A DNA stretch of 39,663 nt from Actinomycetes bacterium (GTDB lineage Bacteria; Actinomycetota; Acidimicrobiia; Acidimicrobiales; JABEUL01), in NCBI GenBank assembly GCA_021777355.1, contig JAJYDO010000006.1, forward strand, positions 1 through 39,663, given 5' to 3'. Positions 25,440 to 34,041 of this stretch are shown here, one piece after another; position 1 is the first letter of the stretch; each line of letters begins with the position of its first letter. The notes under the pieces were generated by a model, which saw nothing but the letters and a program-made list of their open reading frames with translations, made no database searches and had not been told where the DNA came from. Made by a program: the position numbers and the translations under genes.

Positions 25440-28400
25440 TTGAAGAAGTGTTTGAAGTATTTACTAACGCAGATACTGAAATACTCGCTCTTCGAGTGGC
25501 CGGTGATTCACTTTTTGAAGAAGGAATAAAGATAAGAGTTGAAAGACTTTCATCTAGCCCAACTCCGAGCAGCGAGGCTCAAGTCATTGTCTTAAGACGA
25601 TTGGGTGGTGCGAGTGGATTTGAAAGCGAACTTGACAGGCTCAGAGAACATGCAAAGAATATTGGTGCGGTATTCATAGCTCTTGGAGGGGAAAGTAGTT
25701 TTGATGACGAGATTGCAAAATACTCACTGGCCTCGCCCGAAGTCGTTGAGAGGACATTTGACTATTTTGTGCAAGGGGGCGCCTTTAATCTGGCCAATGC
25801 CATCAAGTTCATAGCCAACAAAACATCCGTGTTTGAGTGCAGTTACGAGTTGCCACAAGTTGTTAAAAGCGAAAGTATTTGGAAAGTCTTTGAACCAAGC
25901 CAGGATTTCAAAATGGATCGAATCCCTGTGGTTGGGGTAGTCTTTTATAGGGCTTCTTTCATCGCGGGCAATACGTTGTTCGTGGAAAAACTTTGTGAAG
26001 AAATTGCCCGCAAAGGTGCAAGAGCAGTCGCCATTTACTGCTATTCGCTTCGGGGAGACACAAATAAAAGCTCTTCAGTAGTAAAGATGCTAAGAGAAAT
26101 AAAGGCGGACTGCGTAATCACTACCGTGTGGGCAGCTGGGCATATGAAGCAGGCCTCGATGTCCCTAGAAGATTTTCCAGAATGGGATCCAAGCGAGCTT
26201 GCCACACTTGATGTGCCTATAGTGCAGGGGATAGTTTCAAGCCAAGATCGCCGGGCATGGATAGATTCTCAGGTTGGTTTATCCCCACAGGACGTTGCGA
26301 TGTCGATTGCCATTCCTGAATTTGACGGGAGGGTAATAGGACCGGTCTTTGCCTTCAAAGAAGTTGTTGACAGTGGTGCTGATTTTGCTTCAGAGGTTGT
26401 GGCTTATCGAGTTGACTCAAATAGAGTTGAGAGACTAGCCGGGCTATGTCTATCATTGGCCGCACTTAGGCACATTGAGCCAGATAAGAAAAAAGTTGCA
26501 ATAATTCTTTCGGCCTACCCAACCAAGCGCTCCAGGTTAGGCAACGCCGTTGGTCTCGATACTCCACAATCTGCCCTCGATTTGTTAATTGCTATGAAGG
26601 AAAAAGGTTATGGCGTAGCCAATTTACCTGAAACTTCCGACGAGTTGATGGCCGATTTGGCAGATGGTCTAATTTATGACGAATCGGCATATGGTTCCGG
26701 CATCGGCCAAGCAACTCTTGGAACACTTCCAATTGATGCCTACTTAGAGTGGTTTGAGAAAGTACCCGATAGCACAAAATTGAAATTAGAAGAGCATTGG
26801 GGCGAGCCTCCCGGAGACATTGGAGTAAGCGACAAATTTCACTTTTGCGGAAAATCCTTTGGAAACGTGATAGTGGCCATCCAGCCTCCAAGGGGCTATG
26901 GAGTTGATCCAATTGCGGTATATCACTCTCCGGACCTCCCACCTACTCATCACTATCTTGCCTTTTACCGATGGCTGGAGGAGGTTTTTCAAGCAGATGC
27001 CTGTATCCATTTAGGCAAACACGGCACGCTTGAGTGGCTTCCGGGAAAGGGTGTGGGCCTATCCGGCGAGTGTTTTTCCGATCTTGCACTCGGGGCAATG
27101 CCACTCATCTATCCATTTGTCGTAAATGATCCAGGAGAAGGAACTCAGGCAAAAAGAAGAGCTCATGCAGTGATTATCGATCACATGGTACCTCCACTGA
27201 CAAATGCAGGTCTTTACGATGAACTCGCTGAGATTGAGATCTTGCTGGATGAACATGCCAGAGTCTCAATGATGGATCCTGCAAAATTAGAAAAGGTAAG
27301 GGAGTTGCTTTGGCACTCCATGGTAAAAGCGGAAATTCACAGAGATCTGGCGCTAAAGAGAGAAAGGGTTGAATCTCATCCATGGCTAGTCGACGGAACC
27401 CCGGATCTAGCCGATGACTCTTTTGACAGTATGGTTCCAGAAATTGATGGATACCTATGCGAGTTAAAGGATTCAATGATAAGAGGCGGTCTTCATATTC
27501 TTGGAAAGAGCCCGTCTAAGGACTTGTTGATTGACACTGTTGTGTCAATAACCAAAGTGCAGCAAGGGTCGGTTGGCTCATTTAGGAATGAGGTGGCTTC
27601 AAAACTTGGTATTGCACACGACACCATGCGGACAAGTGAACTTGAGATATTAAACAAATCGCTTCACGACTCCGTTGAAAGGATCATTAATCGAGGTGCG
27701 GATGAAACCAGCAGCACCGAAAGGTGGATTAGAAACTGGCTCTTGCCTGCAATTGATAAAACAGATGATGAAATAAAGTCAGTACTTAGAGCGTTAGATG
27801 GTCACTTCATTGAACCGGGTCCTTCAGGTGCGCCCTCTAGGGGAATGGCATACGTGCTTCCAACCGGGAGGAATTTTTACTCAATAGATCCGAAAGCCAT
27901 TCCCTCTCCGCTTGCATATGAAATCGGTGTGAATCTTGCCGATCAAGTTATTAGTGAATTTAGATCCCAAAAAGGAAGTTTCCCTTCATCTGTAGCAGTT
28001 GTGGCTTGGGGAACTGCCGCTATGAGGACCTGTGGCGATGATATTGCCCAGATATTTGCATTTATTGGAGTCAAACCAATCTGGGACGATGTCTCTGGTC
28101 GTGTAACAGGAGTCGAGCTTATCTCTTCAGAAGAGCTCAAAAGGCCGAGAGTAGATGTGACAGTGAGAATGTCAGGATTTTTTCGGGACGCGTTTCCTCA
28201 TGTAGTCGAACTTTTGGATCAAGCGTTTCAATTGGCAAGCCAAGCAGATGACAAATGGCCAAATCCTTTGGCTTCAAGTGGAAGTGATGTACACAGAATC
28301 TTTGGACCTAAACCGGGCAGCTATGGCTCTGGAATATTACATGTTTTAGAGTCCGGCGCCTGGGAAGATGACAAAGATCTAACTTCAATTTATTTAAAGT

Positions 28401-29008
28401 GGGGAGGTTATGCCTATGGAGGCGGGAGAGACGGTGAATACTCTGCAAAAATGTGGGCGGAGCGCTTAGGCACAACAGAAATTGCCATAAAAAATCAGGA
28501 TAATCGGGAACATGACATTTTTGACTCGGATGATTATATGCAAGATCATGGAGGAATGATTAATGCCATTAGAACTCTGAGCGGAAAAAGTCCAATGGCG
28601 GTATTTGGTGATACTTCCAATCCTAGAAACTTGAAAGTGACTTCCTTAGAGCAAGAAGCCGCACGAGTTGTCCGAACCAGGGTAGTTAACCCGAAGTGGA
28701 TTGAAGCCATGATGGATCACGGATACAAAGGGGCATTTGAGATGGCTGCAACCGTAGACTACCTTTACGGCTATGATGCGACAGCACACATCATTGAGGA
28801 CTGGATGTACGAAGAGATCGTAAGAAAATATGTAGCAGATAAAAAAGTCAAGGACTTCTTCAAGAATTCGAACCCTTGGGCTCTAGGTGCAATCGCCGAG
28901 AAACTGCTGGAGGCTAGTCGAAGAGGCTTATTCAAAGCGAGTCAAGAGACATTAGATACGTTGCATGACGCAATTTTGGAATCAGAAAGTTGGCAAGAGT
29001 CGAGATGA
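25436..29008 (+). CDS. cobN: CobN, large subunit of the ATP-dependent cobaltochelatase
   Basis: A 1190-residue CobN, similar in length to the mycobacterial protein. It is the corrin-binding subunit of the late (aerobic-type) cobaltochelatase, which inserts Co2+ into hydrogenobyrinate a,c-diamide using ATP. Clear family segments include RRLGGASGFE near residue 51, AYPTKRSRLGNAVGLDTP near 361, IHLGKHGTLEWLPGKGVGLS near 524, FVVNDPGEGTQAKRRAHA near 562 and GGYAYGGGRDGEYSA near 992. It starts with GTG at 25436 overlapping the cobQ stop and ends overlapping the ATPase gene, so all three are coupled. ChlH of Mg-chelatase is a distant relative, but the cobalamin context and motifs favour CobN. The locus also has CbiX, an early chelatase. 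Confidence 0.93.
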   Translation: MIEEVFEVFTNADTEILALRVAGDSLFEEGIKIRVERLSSSPTPSSEAQVIVLRRLGGASGFESELDRLREHAKNIGAVFIALGGESSFDDEIAKYSLASPEVVERTFDYFVQGGAFNLANAIKFIANKTSVFECSYELPQVVKSESIWKVFEPSQDFKMDRIPVVGVVFYRASFIAGNTLFVEKLCEEIARKGARAVAIYCYSLRGDTNKSSSVVKMLREIKADCVITTVWAAGHMKQASMSLEDFPEWDPSELATLDVPIVQGIVSSQDRRAWIDSQVGLSPQDVAMSIAIPEFDGRVIGPVFAFKEVVDSGADFASEVVAYRVDSNRVERLAGLCLSLAALRHIEPDKKKVAIILSAYPTKRSRLGNAVGLDTPQSALDLLIAMKEKGYGVANLPETSDELMADLADGLIYDESAYGSGIGQATLGTLPIDAYLEWFEKVPDSTKLKLEEHWGEPPGDIGVSDKFHFCGKSFGNVIVAIQPPRGYGVDPIAVYHSPDLPPTHHYLAFYRWLEEVFQADACIHLGKHGTLEWLPGKGVGLSGECFSDLALGAMPLIYPFVVNDPGEGTQAKRRAHAVIIDHMVPPLTNAGLYDELAEIEILLDEHARVSMMDPAKLEKVRELLWHSMVKAEIHRDLALKRERVESHPWLVDGTPDLADDSFDSMVPEIDGYLCELKDSMIRGGLHILGKSPSKDLLIDTVVSITKVQQGSVGSFRNEVASKLGIAHDTMRTSELEILNKSLHDSVERIINRGADETSSTERWIRNWLLPAIDKTDDEIKSVLRALDGHFIEPGPSGAPSRGMAYVLPTGRNFYSIDPKAIPSPLAYEIGVNLADQVISEFRSQKGSFPSSVAVVAWGTAAMRTCGDDIAQIFAFIGVKPIWDDVSGRVTGVELISSEELKRPRVDVTVRMSGFFRDAFPHVVELLDQAFQLASQADDKWPNPLASSGSDVHRIFGPKPGSYGSGILHVLESGAWEDDKDLTSIYLKWGGYAYGGGRDGEYSAKMWAERLGTTEIAIKNQDNREHDIFDSDDYMQDHGGMINAIRTLSGKSPMAVFGDTSNPRNLKVTSLEQEAARVVRTRVVNPKWIEAMMDHGYKGAFEMAATVDYLYGYDATAHIIEDWMYEEIVRKYVADKKVKDFFKNSNPWALGAIAEKLLEASRRGLFKASQETLDTLHDAILESESWQESR

Positions 29009-30903
29009 AAGAAATATCGTATCCATTTACCGCCATCGTTGGAATGCAAGACATGGTTTTAGCTCTAAAGCTATTGGCCGTCGACCCGACCCTTGGGGGA
29101 GTCGTGCTAAGTGGAGATAAGGGGAGTGGGAAATCAACTGCTGCACGCTCGATAGTTTCGCTGCTTGGAGAGAATATTCCCTTTGTTGAACTGCCAATCG
29201 GGGTAAGTGAAGATCGAGTTATTGGAAGCCTAGATGTCACAAAGGCTCTGAATGAAGGACAAGAGGTGCTGCGCCCAGGATTGCTTTCTGAAGCTGATGG
29301 AGGTGTACTCTACGTTGACGAAGTTAATTTGCTTCCGGCCCATATCACCGATCTCCTTTTAGATTCTTCGGCAAGCGGGAAATTAACGATCGAGAGAGAC
29401 GGGATTTCAGTCACGAAGTCTGCCAAATTTGCACTCATTGGATCCATGAATCCCGAAGAGGGAGAGTTGCGGCCCCAACTTCTTGACCGCTTTGGGCTCT
29501 TTGTAACATGCAAGTCATCTACGGATTGGAGGGTTCGAAAGGAAATTATTGAAAATAGGGTTGACTTTGAAACCAACTCCGAACAATTTCAAAAAAAATG
29601 GGAGCAGAAAGAACAAATCGCAAAAGAGGTTATAAGAAATGCCAAAATGCTGATTCAAAAAGGGTTAATTACGCTGGAACCTTCTGTGATGGAATCTGCA
29701 ATTGCGCTTGCTTTAGACTTTGGGGTAGAGGGAATTAGGGCAGATATCACTTTATGCAAAGCAGCTATTGCCAACTGCTCTCTTCGAGGGGATACAAAAG
29801 TGGAAATCATTGACTTGGAATCGGTGGCTCCATTGGTGTTAAGCCACAGGGCCAAAAGAGATAGAAATAATAAGTCACCTAATAAGCAAGATGATTTAAA
29901 AGATGCAATCAGTGAATCGCTAAATGGAAGTTCCTCGAATCAAAACGGCGGTCTAACTGATTCGGTCTCAGGGGATCAATCGGAAAATCAATTGGACATG
30001 TTAAACGATGACGGCAGTCAGGCAGATAAAAGTCCAAAGAATTCTCAAAGTTCCAGTCAAAAATTAAAATGGGCATCCATTGAAACAGCTATGGAATCTC
30101 AAGTGAAGGTTAAAGATTCAAAATTAAATCTAAAAGACAGTCATCATCGTTCCAAAGATTCGAATTCAACGCCGGGAATTTATGGAAGAAAAATATCTTC
30201 TAGATCAATTCGGCAAGATGACCAGCTAACCGGTATTGATTTGCCAGGCACGCTTCGAAAAGCCGGTGCTAAAGCAATATCTGGGCAAAATTTCAGCGCT
30301 AATTCCAATTTGGCCACAGATATTAATATCGATGACTTTCAAGTCTCAATTCGAGAACGAGTAGGTCAAGTTACCGTCATATTTTTAATTGACACCAGTG
30401 CTTCAATGGGAAATAGCCAAAATGCGCGAAATAGGCTTAATTTTGTTAAAAGAGCTCTCATTGACCTTTTTGAAGACTGCTACCAAAAGAGGCGCGACGT
30501 TGCTATTATCACCTTCGGGGGAAGCGAAGCCAATATCATTGTCAGCCCTACTGCAAGCATTGAAATTGCTTCCCAGCGTCTTGAAGGGGTAGAGATCGGC
30601 GGCCCCACGCCGCTGGCTTCGGGCTTAGAACTGGCCTACACTATGGCAAAAAATATTAAAACCCGAGGTGGATCCCCATATATTGTGCTTGTCACCGATG
30701 GCCGGGCCACTTTGGGATCTGAAAATAGCAAGATAAGTCCGTTTAAGGAGGCTTTATTGGCAGCAAATAAGATAAAAATGCTTAGAACTGAGGTAATTGT
30801 GGTTAAAAACCACGAAAAATACACTAATACAACAGATTTCTGCAATCTGCTATGCGAGGCTCTTGACGCGAGTTCTATGATATTGATAGAGGAAAGTTTG
30901 TGA
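29005..30903 (+). CDS. Fused ChlI-ChlD type AAA+/VWA chelatase ATPase subunit, partner of CobN
   Basis: A 632-residue protein combining both ATPase subunits of a three-subunit chelatase. The N-terminal AAA+ domain (about 1-285) has Walker A GDKGSGKSTAARS near 38, Walker B LYVDEVNLLPAHITDLLLDS near 101 and SMNPEEGELRPQLLDRF near 145. A polar Ser/Asn/Asp-rich linker spans about 285-400. The C-terminal VWA domain (about 450-632) has a complete MIDAS: DTSASMGNSQ near 459, GGPTPLASGLELA near 532 and VTDGRAT near 562. In actinobacteria such a fused ChlID is thought to power CobN in place of separate CobS/CobT-type subunits. The preferred start is ATG at 29005, overlapping the cobN stop as ATGA; TTG at 28990 is also open. 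It ends the rightward arm. Confidence 0.9.
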   Translation: MKEISYPFTAIVGMQDMVLALKLLAVDPTLGGVVLSGDKGSGKSTAARSIVSLLGENIPFVELPIGVSEDRVIGSLDVTKALNEGQEVLRPGLLSEADGGVLYVDEVNLLPAHITDLLLDSSASGKLTIERDGISVTKSAKFALIGSMNPEEGELRPQLLDRFGLFVTCKSSTDWRVRKEIIENRVDFETNSEQFQKKWEQKEQIAKEVIRNAKMLIQKGLITLEPSVMESAIALALDFGVEGIRADITLCKAAIANCSLRGDTKVEIIDLESVAPLVLSHRAKRDRNNKSPNKQDDLKDAISESLNGSSSNQNGGLTDSVSGDQSENQLDMLNDDGSQADKSPKNSQSSSQKLKWASIETAMESQVKVKDSKLNLKDSHHRSKDSNSTPGIYGRKISSRSIRQDDQLTGIDLPGTLRKAGAKAISGQNFSANSNLATDINIDDFQVSIRERVGQVTVIFLIDTSASMGNSQNARNRLNFVKRALIDLFEDCYQKRRDVAIITFGGSEANIIVSPTASIEIASQRLEGVEIGGPTPLASGLELAYTMAKNIKTRGGSPYIVLVTDGRATLGSENSKISPFKEALLAANKIKMLRTEVIVVKNHEKYTNTTDFCNLLCEALDASSMILIEESL

Positions 30904-30978
30904 CAAATACATGAAAGTTATATTTCAAGTATCCTAAAAAGGTTGGAGTATTGATGTCGTCTGCGAAAGGAGAGTGCT

Positions 30979-32046
30979 GTGACAGTGGCTTCTGAAGACT
31001 TAAGAGATGATGATGGGGGTTTGAACGCTGACGGTGTTGAACAGGTAGCCGAAAGTGCTGTGCCAAACTTTGAATTGAGTGAGGCCCTGCAACGAGTTCT
31101 CTCCTGGCAAAGACAAGATCCGGGTTTGAGAATTTCGGAGATGCAACGTCTTTTGGGCGGTTCGTCGAGGATTACTTGGATTTGCAATGCCACCGGTGGT
31201 GACGGAGTCAGCACACGCTTAGTTTTGCGGATGGATCCGCCCGGAGTTTCCCGGCCCGGATCTTTGGTCCAAGAAGGTCAGTTGATGACTTTGGCTACTA
31301 ATGCCGGTGCTCCTGTTCCAAATATTATTATGTCCAGTGACGACCCAGGTTTGTTGGGAGCCCCATTTTTGTTAATGGAGTTCGTCGATGGATACTCACA
31401 TCCAAGAGCTATTCTTAGAGACAAAGCACTTGAAAAACTTAGGCCGCAATTGGCTGGCATGTGCGGTCAAGCATTAGCAAAAATTCACTCCATCCCGGTC
31501 GAGGAAGTTCCATGGCTTGCAACTGTTGACGTGTTGAGCCAGGTTAGAACTCAACTCGACCAACTAGGTGAACCGCATCCTGTTTTTGAACTAGCCATAA
31601 GGCAGTTGGAAGCAACAAAGCCTGCGTCTCTTGGAACCACAGTTGTGCATGGCGATTTCAGAAATGGAAATTTGATAGTAGGGGCTGAGGGCATAAGGGG
31701 AGTTATCGATTGGGAGTTGAGCCATATCGGCGACCCTATGGAAGATCTTGGATGGCTTTGCGTGAGATCTTGGAGATTTGGAGGCCCCGGACCAGTTGGG
31801 GGATTTGGAACATACAATCAGCTGATTTTTTCATATGAGCATGCAAGTGGACGTGTGCTGGATCGCCAATTGCTCAGGTGGTGGGAGTTGCTCTGCAGTG
31901 TACGCTGGGGCGTTATGACAATGATGCAAGCTCAGGCTTTCAGGCAAGGCACGCACAGATCGCTCGATACCGCATTAATCGGACGTCTTGTTTGTGAAGT
32001 CGAGTGGGATGTACTTGCTCTTCTTTCAACCGGAAGAAAGGGTTAA
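30979..32046 (+). CDS. Aminoglycoside-phosphotransferase-fold kinase family protein
   Basis: A 355-residue protein of the APH/choline kinase-like phosphotransferase family, closest in style to the group related to the N-terminal domain of ACAD10/11. The catalytic loop is VVHGDFRNGNLIV near residue 218 and the metal-binding DFG-like element is VIDWELSHIGDP near 240; a nucleotide-binding lobe precedes them (LLMEFVDGYSHP near 131). Residues 1-25 are acidic and look disordered. The start is GTG at 30979, with AAAGGAG at good spacing. The next gene starts two bases after its stop and encodes a DUF6285-like protein; the two travel together in other bacteria, often near acyl-CoA genes. The substrate is unknown; antibiotic resistance should not be assumed. 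Confidence 0.82.
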   Translation: MTVASEDLRDDDGGLNADGVEQVAESAVPNFELSEALQRVLSWQRQDPGLRISEMQRLLGGSSRITWICNATGGDGVSTRLVLRMDPPGVSRPGSLVQEGQLMTLATNAGAPVPNIIMSSDDPGLLGAPFLLMEFVDGYSHPRAILRDKALEKLRPQLAGMCGQALAKIHSIPVEEVPWLATVDVLSQVRTQLDQLGEPHPVFELAIRQLEATKPASLGTTVVHGDFRNGNLIVGAEGIRGVIDWELSHIGDPMEDLGWLCVRSWRFGGPGPVGGFGTYNQLIFSYEHASGRVLDRQLLRWWELLCSVRWGVMTMMQAQAFRQGTHRSLDTALIGRLVCEVEWDVLALLSTGRKG

Positions 32047-32048
32047 TC

Positions 32049-32456
32049 GTGGCGTTACAAGATCCCCCGGCAACTGAAGATTTGCTGGTTGCCGTCAGAG
32101 AGTACCTTCAAGAAGAAATTCTTCCAAATGCAGACCAAGCAAAAAGAGTTCATGCACTAATGGCCATTAAGATAATGGGTGTAATTGAGCGTGAGCTAAG
32201 TATCGGACCAAGGCTCGAAAGCGAGCACGAAGAAGCTCTTCGCTCACTAGGAATTTCTAACGAAGCTGAACTAGCCGCTGCAATCAGGTCAGGGAGTCTT
32301 GATTCAAGGCGAGATGAGCTTGTTAAAGTGCTTAGGCATACGACTGCTTCAAAGCTAATGGTGGCAAGCCCGGCGTTTTTGGACAGAGCACAAAAAGAGG
32401 CAGCTGCAATTGCAGCAAGGCAGGCTAAACGGGCCGATGCCGCAGCCAATGGCTAG
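32049..32456 (+). CDS. DUF6285-like small protein paired with the phosphotransferase
   Basis: A 135-residue, mostly helical soluble protein starting MALQDPPATEDLLVAVREYL. The N-terminal pattern (PxxxDLLxAVxxxLxxEIxP) and the later HALMAIKIMGVIEREL segment match the DUF6285 family as I remember it. It starts with GTG at 32049, preceded by AAGGG at good spacing; an in-frame upstream ATG at 32004 lies within the phosphotransferase gene and is unlikely. The C-terminus is Ala/Arg rich. Its function is unknown; the constant pairing with an APH-fold kinase suggests a joint role, perhaps as a regulatory subunit (inference). Confidence 0.75.
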   Translation: MALQDPPATEDLLVAVREYLQEEILPNADQAKRVHALMAIKIMGVIERELSIGPRLESEHEEALRSLGISNEAELAAAIRSGSLDSRRDELVKVLRHTTASKLMVASPAFLDRAQKEAAAIAARQAKRADAAANG

Positions 32457-32546
32457 CATTTTAGCGGATTTAATCCAAATTATTTGACCTCGAAAGTTGT
32501 CCGGCTTTCTAATCCGGATCCGCAAAATTTGACATTTTGTCTGCCT

Positions 32547-33320
32547 TTATGCGCCAACCGCGTGAAATCCGCCGTCGGCATGAATTATTTCTCCGGTTGT
32601 GAGCGGAAACCAATCGCTTAGAAGCGCAATTACAGACCGTGCCACCTTGGATGCATCGTTGACATCCCATCCAAGAGGTGATCTTTCTGCCCAAGCCTGT
32701 TCAAATCTTTCAAATTTTGGAATTGATTTGGCCGCTACGGTTCTGATCGGCCCGGCTGCAATGAGATTGACCCGGATTCCGTCGGATCCTAGATCTCGGG
32801 CTAAATAACGCGACAGCGATTCAAAGGCCGCCTTAGTCACCCCCATCCAATCATAGGTAGGCCAAGCCACCGAAGCATCAAAATCCAAGCCGACGATGGA
32901 AGGCGAGGATGACTCTTTGAGCAATGGATGGAAAGTTTTGGCCAAAAGTTTTAATGAAAATGCCGATATCTCAATTGCAGTTGCCACATCTGACCACTCA
33001 GCAGCCATTATGCCATGACCCAGGCATGCTTCAGGAGCATAGCCAATGGCATGAACCAGCCCGTCCAAGCTGTTCCATCTATCCTTAAGACTTATGAGAG
33101 CGCTTTGCGCTGTTTCCGGCCTTGAAACGTCAATTTCAATCACCTCAATGGAAGGATCGAGTCTCCTGGCCATTCTTTGGGTGAGGGAAAGACCTCTTCC
33201 CGCCCCGGATAGGACAACTTCGGCGCCTTCTTTCAAGGCAAGTTCAGCAATTGAATATGCCAAAGACGCGTCAGTGAGTACTCCTGTTACTAAAATTCGT
33301 TTGCCACTAATAATTCCCAT
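32547..33320 (-). CDS. fabI: Enoyl-ACP reductase, InhA/FabI family
   Basis: A 257-residue NADH-dependent enoyl-[acyl-carrier-protein] reductase for the last step of each fatty-acid elongation round. It has the FabI-type nucleotide motif (KRILVTGVLTDASLAYSIA near residue 6), HAIGYAPE near 92 and the catalytic Tyr-x6-Lys as YDWMGVTK near 157, which resembles mycobacterial InhA; AGPIRTVAAKSIP follows near 192. The start is set at ATG 33320: the N-terminus MGIISGKRILVTG fits the family, and TACGCT lies exactly six bases upstream (33332-33327), as at other leaderless genes here. A longer frame from ATG 33377 would overlap the start of the divergent npdG gene. It is convergent with the DUF6285-like gene. 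Confidence 0.92.
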   Translation of the reverse strand: MGIISGKRILVTGVLTDASLAYSIAELALKEGAEVVLSGAGRGLSLTQRMARRLDPSIEVIEIDVSRPETAQSALISLKDRWNSLDGLVHAIGYAPEACLGHGIMAAEWSDVATAIEISAFSLKLLAKTFHPLLKESSSPSIVGLDFDASVAWPTYDWMGVTKAAFESLSRYLARDLGSDGIRVNLIAAGPIRTVAAKSIPKFERFEQAWAERSPLGWDVNDASKVARSVIALLSDWFPLTTGEIIHADGGFHAVGA

Positions 33321-33357
33321 TGGCAGAGCGTAGTTCGACAAATGAAAGGCTGAAAAC

Positions 33358-34041
33358 ATGTCGGGAAAAAAAAGCATCGGAATAATCGGAGGAACAGGGC
33401 CGGCTGGGTTAGGAATAGCGCTCCGACTAGGAGTTTCGGGCTACGAAGTCGTAGTTGGTTCCCGAGATGAAAAAAGGGGGATAGATGTGGCGGAAAACCT
33501 CAAAGAAGGCAATACGGACCAAAATATTGCAATTTCTGGGTCAGATAACGTTACTGCCTCTAGTTGTGAAACTGTCGTAGTCGCTACTCCCTGGGACGGC
33601 GCCATAGTAACTCTCAAGGAGTTAAAAGCAAATTTAGAGGGTAAAACCGTGATTTCAATGGTCAACGCTCTTATGAAGACTTCGGGAGAACTTGAGCCTT
33701 TGATTCCTGGTCGCGGGTCAATGGCATTGGAGATCCAGAGAGTATTGCCAAAATCAATGGTAACAGGAGCTTTTCATCACCTTCCTGCCGCGATTTTAAA
33801 AGATTTAGCCCATGAACTCAGCCAGGACGTGGCGGTCTTTGGAGATAACAAAGAAGCTGTGTCAGACACGGCCAATATTGTAAATTCCATTGAAGGGCTT
33901 CGGGCAATTTACGTGGGATCTCTCTCACAGGGCCTTGCAGTCGAAAGCTTCACGGCAGTACTAGTTTCTGCATCGATAAAAAATAAGGGCCATGCCTCGA
34001 TTAGATTCACCGGTTTGGACTCAATAGGATCTAGCTTATGA
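33358..34041 (+). CDS. npdG: F420-dependent NADP+ oxidoreductase (NADPH:F420 reductase)
   Basis: A 227-residue Rossmann-fold protein that passes hydride between NADP(H) and coenzyme F420. The glycine-rich motif GIIGGTGPAGLGIALRL (residues 8-24), the NADP-binding VVVGSRDEKR near 32 and VVVATPWDGA near 71 are typical of the F420-dependent NADP reductase family (NPD/Fno). The organism therefore probably makes F420. ATG at 33358 has AAAGG eight bases upstream. Its stop overlaps the start of the mshC gene as ATGA, an unexpected coupling of F420 redox with mycothiol synthesis. fabI diverges 37 bases away. Confidence 0.88.
   Translation: MSGKKSIGIIGGTGPAGLGIALRLGVSGYEVVVGSRDEKRGIDVAENLKEGNTDQNIAISGSDNVTASSCETVVVATPWDGAIVTLKELKANLEGKTVISMVNALMKTSGELEPLIPGRGSMALEIQRVLPKSMVTGAFHHLPAAILKDLAHELSQDVAVFGDNKEAVSDTANIVNSIEGLRAIYVGSLSQGLAVESFTAVLVSASIKNKGHASIRFTGLDSIGSSL

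Noticed and set aside
25436-30903. Magnesium chelatase (ChlH with ChlI/ChlD) for chlorophyll synthesis
   Set aside because: The large subunit has CobN motifs, is coupled to cobQ and lies in a cobalamin locus; no other chlorophyll gene is present.
30979-32046. Aminoglycoside resistance gene
   Set aside because: Only the broad kinase fold and its motifs are shared; the context and N-terminal features point to the general phosphotransferase family of unknown substrate.
32457-32546. Terminator between the DUF6285-like gene and fabI
   Set aside because: Small repeats exist (GAAAG/CTTTC and TCCGG/CCGGA), but neither is followed by a T-run on either strand.
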